DNA of 6,525 bases from Candidatus Saccharimonadota bacterium (GTDB lineage Bacteria; Patescibacteriota; Saccharimonadia; Saccharimonadales; Saccharimonadaceae), in assembly GCA_017964115.1 (NCBI GenBank), contig JAGCSL010000078.1, positions 1 to 6,525 of the forward strand, read 5' to 3'. The notes under the pieces are model-generated. The model searched no databases. It had not been told where the DNA came from and was given only the letters and a program-made list of their open reading frames with translations. This document shows positions 4,137 through 6,525 of the stretch, piece after piece. Each line of letters starts with the position of its first letter. Position 1 is the first letter of the stretch. Position numbers and translations under genes: made by a program.

Positions 4137-5708
4137 ATGAGCAAGCAAACACCGCGTATCAAACAAGCCATCGAAGTCGCTACCAAAGCGCACGAAGGCC
4201 AAATGCGCAAAACTGGCGAGCCATACATTATTCATCCGCTCGCTGTTATGAAAATCCTCGAAGAATGGAATATGGATGAGGATACTATTATTGCTGGTCT
4301 CTTACATGATACCGTCGAAGATACCCCTCTGACGCTCAAAGAAATCGAAGATCAATTCGGTAAAGATGTCGCTTTCCTCGTCAACGGCGTTACTAAACTT
4401 AGTAAAGCTCGCTCCGGCATGAAGGACCTCGATGAATACCTACCAAAAACCGGCGACAATCTGCTCAAACTTCTCATTGCGACTGGACAGGATATTCGCG
4501 TTCTCATCATCAAACTTGCCGACCGACTTCACAACTTACGTACTCTCGGTGCCCTACCGCCCGAGAAGCAAAAGAAAATTGCTCGCGAATCGCTCGAAGT
4601 ATTTGCCCCTCTCGCTGATCGCCTCCAGATGGGCCGCGTCCGTGTCGAAATTGAGGAGACTAGCTTCATGTATGTCGACCCGAAACGTTACGAAGAGCTC
4701 AAGAAACTCACTGCCGATCGGCTCAAGAAAGCTGATAAAAAGCTCAAGGCCGCCCAGGAAGCTGTCGAACAAGCCCTCAAAAAAGAACACATCAAATACA
4801 AATGCGATGGCCGCGTTAAATCTATCTATTCCCTACATAAGAAGCTCGCCAAATATAATCAAAACATCGACCGTATTTATGACATTATCGCCCTCCGTTT
4901 TATCGTAGAAGACACTACAACCTGTTATCTCGTCCTCGGCATCATTCACTCCCTTTTCAGACCAATGGATGGCCGCGTTAAAGACTACATTGCCATGCCA
5001 AAGCAAAACGGCTACCAGTCGCTTCATACTACTGTCATTACAAACGACAAACAAATTGTCGAATTTCAGATTCGTACCTTCGAGATGCACGATTACGCCG
5101 AGCGCGGTCTTGCCGCTACTTTCTTCTATAACGAACAGAAACTCACCTCTGCTTATGCCGAAGGTCGCGTTAGCAAGCTCCCGTCTAACTTACTCTGGAT
5201 TAAAGAATTGCAAGAATCTGCCACTAAGCTCGCTTCGGGCGAAAAAATCGATGAACGCAAACTTAAACTCAATCTTTTTGCCGACAAAATTTTTGTCTAC
5301 ACACCAAAGGGTGACATTATCGACTTGCCAAAAGGCTCTATGCCGCTCGACTTCGCATATCGTCTCCATAGCGAAATCGGCGCAGCCTGTACGGGCGCCA
5401 AAGTTAACGGCAAAATGGTGGATCTCAAAACGAAACTTCAGCAAGGTGACGTTGTTGAAATAATTACCCAGAAAAACTCCAAACCAAATCCAGGCTGGCT
5501 TGATAAAGTGTTTAGTCGCCATGCCCGCCATAAACTAGTCAGCCAACTTCGCTCCATGATTCCGAATTTCGCCCCCAAGCCTAAAGATAACTCCAATAAA
5601 CCCCAGAAAAAGACACCAAAAGAAAAGGAACTTGAGGCTAAGCGCGCCAAAGCCGCCGCTTCCGCCTCCGAGCTTAAAGCCGAAAAAGCCGAGAAATCAA
5701 AAAAATAA
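4137..5708 (+). CDS. Bifunctional (p)ppGpp synthetase/hydrolase (RelA/SpoT family), lacking C-terminal regulatory domains
   Basis: This protein makes and degrades the alarmone (p)ppGpp in the stringent response. Hydrolase (HD) domain, about 1-160: H33, H57-D58, E61-D62 and D129 are all present. Synthetase domain, about 190-330: GRVKSIYSLHKKL (225-237), DIIALRF (249-255), GRVKDYIAMPKQNGYQSLHT (279-298) and EFQIRTFEMH (309-318). The RVKD motif (280-283) is of the RxKD type linked to bifunctional enzymes. TGS domain, about 380-444: FVYTPKGDIIDLPKGS and H411. After a short helix (NPGWLDKV) the protein ends in a Lys/Ala-rich tail (480-523). At 523 residues it is about 200 short of typical long Rel proteins, and the zinc-finger and ACT domains are missing. 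The start at 4137 is chosen because the upstream in-frame ATG (4014) would overlap the preceding gene and its terminator, and a TATAAT lies 6 nt before 4137. No terminator separates it from the next gene. Confidence 0.95.
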   Translation: MSKQTPRIKQAIEVATKAHEGQMRKTGEPYIIHPLAVMKILEEWNMDEDTIIAGLLHDTVEDTPLTLKEIEDQFGKDVAFLVNGVTKLSKARSGMKDLDEYLPKTGDNLLKLLIATGQDIRVLIIKLADRLHNLRTLGALPPEKQKKIARESLEVFAPLADRLQMGRVRVEIEETSFMYVDPKRYEELKKLTADRLKKADKKLKAAQEAVEQALKKEHIKYKCDGRVKSIYSLHKKLAKYNQNIDRIYDIIALRFIVEDTTTCYLVLGIIHSLFRPMDGRVKDYIAMPKQNGYQSLHTTVITNDKQIVEFQIRTFEMHDYAERGLAATFFYNEQKLTSAYAEGRVSKLPSNLLWIKELQESATKLASGEKIDERKLKLNLFADKIFVYTPKGDIIDLPKGSMPLDFAYRLHSEIGAACTGAKVNGKMVDLKTKLQQGDVVEIITQKNSKPNPGWLDKVFSRHARHKLVSQLRSMIPNFAPKPKDNSNKPQKKTPKEKELEAKRAKAAASASELKAEKAEKSKK

Positions 5709-5712
5709 TCTC

Positions 5713-5721
5713 TGCTATACT
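5713..5721 (+). promoter_or_regulatory. Extended -10 box of a probable leaderless promoter for the S51-like gene
   Basis: TGC plus TATACT (5716-5721) makes an extended -10, followed by 6 nt and the ATG at 5728. It sits inside the 19-nt gap after the synthetase stop. No Shine-Dalgarno and no -35 are evident. The gene may be read both from here and by read-through from the synthetase gene. Confidence 0.6.
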
Positions 5722-5727
5722 TATTTT

Positions 5728-6342
5728 ATGACAACAGGCAAAATATTCTTATCTGGTGGTGGCGACGAATACGCTTCCGAATTATTAGACAAACAATTCT
5801 TTAAGGAAATCCCTCTCGGTGGCAAGATTCTCTACATAGCTACCGGCTTCCGCGAAGATGAACGCTATTTACATGCTTTCGAATGGATGCAAAGCGTTAT
5901 TACGCTTCACGCTCGCAGTGACATCGATTTTCAAATGGACAACGACCTCACTCAGATTCAGCATCTCGCCGATTATAACGCCGTTTACATTGGCGGTGGC
6001 GACATTGATATTTTAATGGACGAATTTGATCGTACCGGTTTCGAGTTCGTGCTCAAAAACTACAGCGAGCATGGCGGCACTGTTTACGGCGGCGGAGGAG
6101 GCGCAATTACGCTTGGCAAATTTATCGACACTAATCGCGAAATTCGTCGTCAATATAAGACCGGCGTCGATCTTTTAGGTAAATACTCCGTATGTACTAG
6201 CTATAAAGACGAAAATATGGACGGCTGGGTCCATGGTCATGGTGGCCATTTAATCTGTCTCCCAGAGGGGATTGGCGTCATTGTCAAAGACGGTAAAATT
6301 ATCGACGATGCCGGCAAAAGTTACAAGGTTTACGAGCACTAA
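5728..6342 (+). CDS. Peptidase S51 (peptidase E)-like protein with the nucleophile serine replaced
   Basis: The 204-residue protein has the layout of the S51 family, Ser-His dipeptidases such as peptidase E with a class-I-glutamine-amidotransferase-like fold: KIFLSGGGDE (5-14), KILYIATG (33-40), YIGGGDIDIL (87-96), then YGGGGGAITLG (120-130), and CLPEGIGVIVKDGKI (177-191). In active members the fourth motif reads G-G-S-A-G-A, with Ser as nucleophile; here positions 123-124 are Gly-Gly. Possible histidines remain at 169, 171 and 174. It may therefore be an inactive relative with a binding role, or use a different residue. The ATG at 5728 is chosen because the family N-terminus begins there and an extended -10 lies 6 nt upstream; the frame stays open to 5632, inside the previous gene. 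Family fairly sure, activity doubtful. Confidence 0.88.
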   Translation: MTTGKIFLSGGGDEYASELLDKQFFKEIPLGGKILYIATGFREDERYLHAFEWMQSVITLHARSDIDFQMDNDLTQIQHLADYNAVYIGGGDIDILMDEFDRTGFEFVLKNYSEHGGTVYGGGGGAITLGKFIDTNREIRRQYKTGVDLLGKYSVCTSYKDENMDGWVHGHGGHLICLPEGIGVIVKDGKIIDDAGKSYKVYEH

Positions 6343-6525
6343 TTAATTTCTTTTGCGCAAAGGCGTAATGCCGGAATCTATCGTATTTCCACCACTCTTT
6401 CTATTCAAAATTTTCTTTAGTTTAGCGTTGCCCACTAATTTATTATCTTTCGAAAGCTTAAAAACTACGAAAGTATTGTTGTCGCCAATTGACGGTAAAT
6501 CTCCACTATACGATGCATATAGGAA
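6343..6525 (-). CDS. C-terminal end of an unknown protein (N-terminus beyond window)
   Basis: A minus-strand frame is open from the window edge to a TAA at 6345-6343 (60 codons). The residues are hydrophilic and basic near the end (NAKLKKILNRKS, and PLRKRN at the C-terminus), with a hydrophobic FVVFKL earlier. I do not recognise a domain. It converges on the S51-like gene with the two stop codons directly adjacent (6340-6342 and 6343-6345), and nothing else occupies this stretch. The lack of stops over 60 codons and the tidy abutment support coding, but the fragment is too short to be sure. Confidence 0.6.
   Translation of the reverse strand, partial: FLYASYSGDLPSIGDNNTFVVFKLSKDNKLVGNAKLKKILNRKSGGNTIDSGITPLRKRN

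Noticed and set aside
4432..5463. Long out-of-frame plus-strand open frames inside the Rel gene (158 and 164 codons)
   Set aside because: They lie wholly inside a strongly recognised coding region, are rich in Ser/Arg/Lys without motifs, and have no start signals.
5632..5727. Longer S51-like protein starting at 5632
   Set aside because: The added residues are a frame-shifted reading of the Lys/Ala-rich end of the Rel gene, basic and Pro-rich, and unlike the family.

Overview
The window looks like a compact bacterial chromosome segment of mid GC content. It reads with the standard code: TGA works as a stop in the DUF1653 gene. The small, tightly packed genes, the starts with no ribosome binding site, and the shortened or motif-poor versions of common enzymes all fit a reduced-genome lineage such as Candidatus Saccharibacteria / Patescibacteria (CPR). 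That assignment is inference; there is no rRNA or marker gene here to prove it. I see no tRNA, rRNA, CRISPR array, insertion sequence or phage gene.

Layout from left to right. (1) A partial minus-strand gene at 1-620, cut by the window edge, encodes a multi-pass membrane protein with a Cys/Tyr-rich outside loop. (2) A divergent promoter region (621-732) leads into a plus-strand CDP-alcohol phosphatidyltransferase (733-1806) with an unusually long N-terminal membrane region. It ends at a hairpin terminator (about 1833-1870) shared with a convergent operon. (3) A minus-strand operon runs from 3729 down to 1869: a DUF1653 protein, exodeoxyribonuclease III (AP endonuclease), and a protein resembling NAD(P)H-hydrate dehydratase. 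The first two genes overlap by 4 nt (ATGA) and the last two by 1 nt (TAATG). (4) Two strong promoters lie back to back at 3739-3798. The plus-strand one drives a 62-residue single-pass protein with four cysteines (3871-4059), which ends at a clear terminator (4080-4113). (5) A (p)ppGpp synthetase/hydrolase without its usual C-terminal regulatory domains (4137-5708) is followed by a peptidase S51-like protein (5728-6342) whose nucleophile serine is replaced by glycine. (6) The C-terminal end of an unknown minus-strand gene (6343-6525) meets the S51-like gene with no spacer.

Functionally, the window combines membrane lipid synthesis, base-excision repair, possible metabolite repair and stringent-response signalling. 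The most striking general pattern is in the start sites. Four genes (620, 3729, 4137, 5728) have a -10 box ending only 6-9 nt before the ATG and no Shine-Dalgarno sequence, as expected for leaderless mRNAs. The others (733, 3871, and the operon-internal genes at 3481 and 2687) have clear Shine-Dalgarno sequences. This pattern also moves several starts inward from the longest possible reading frame.
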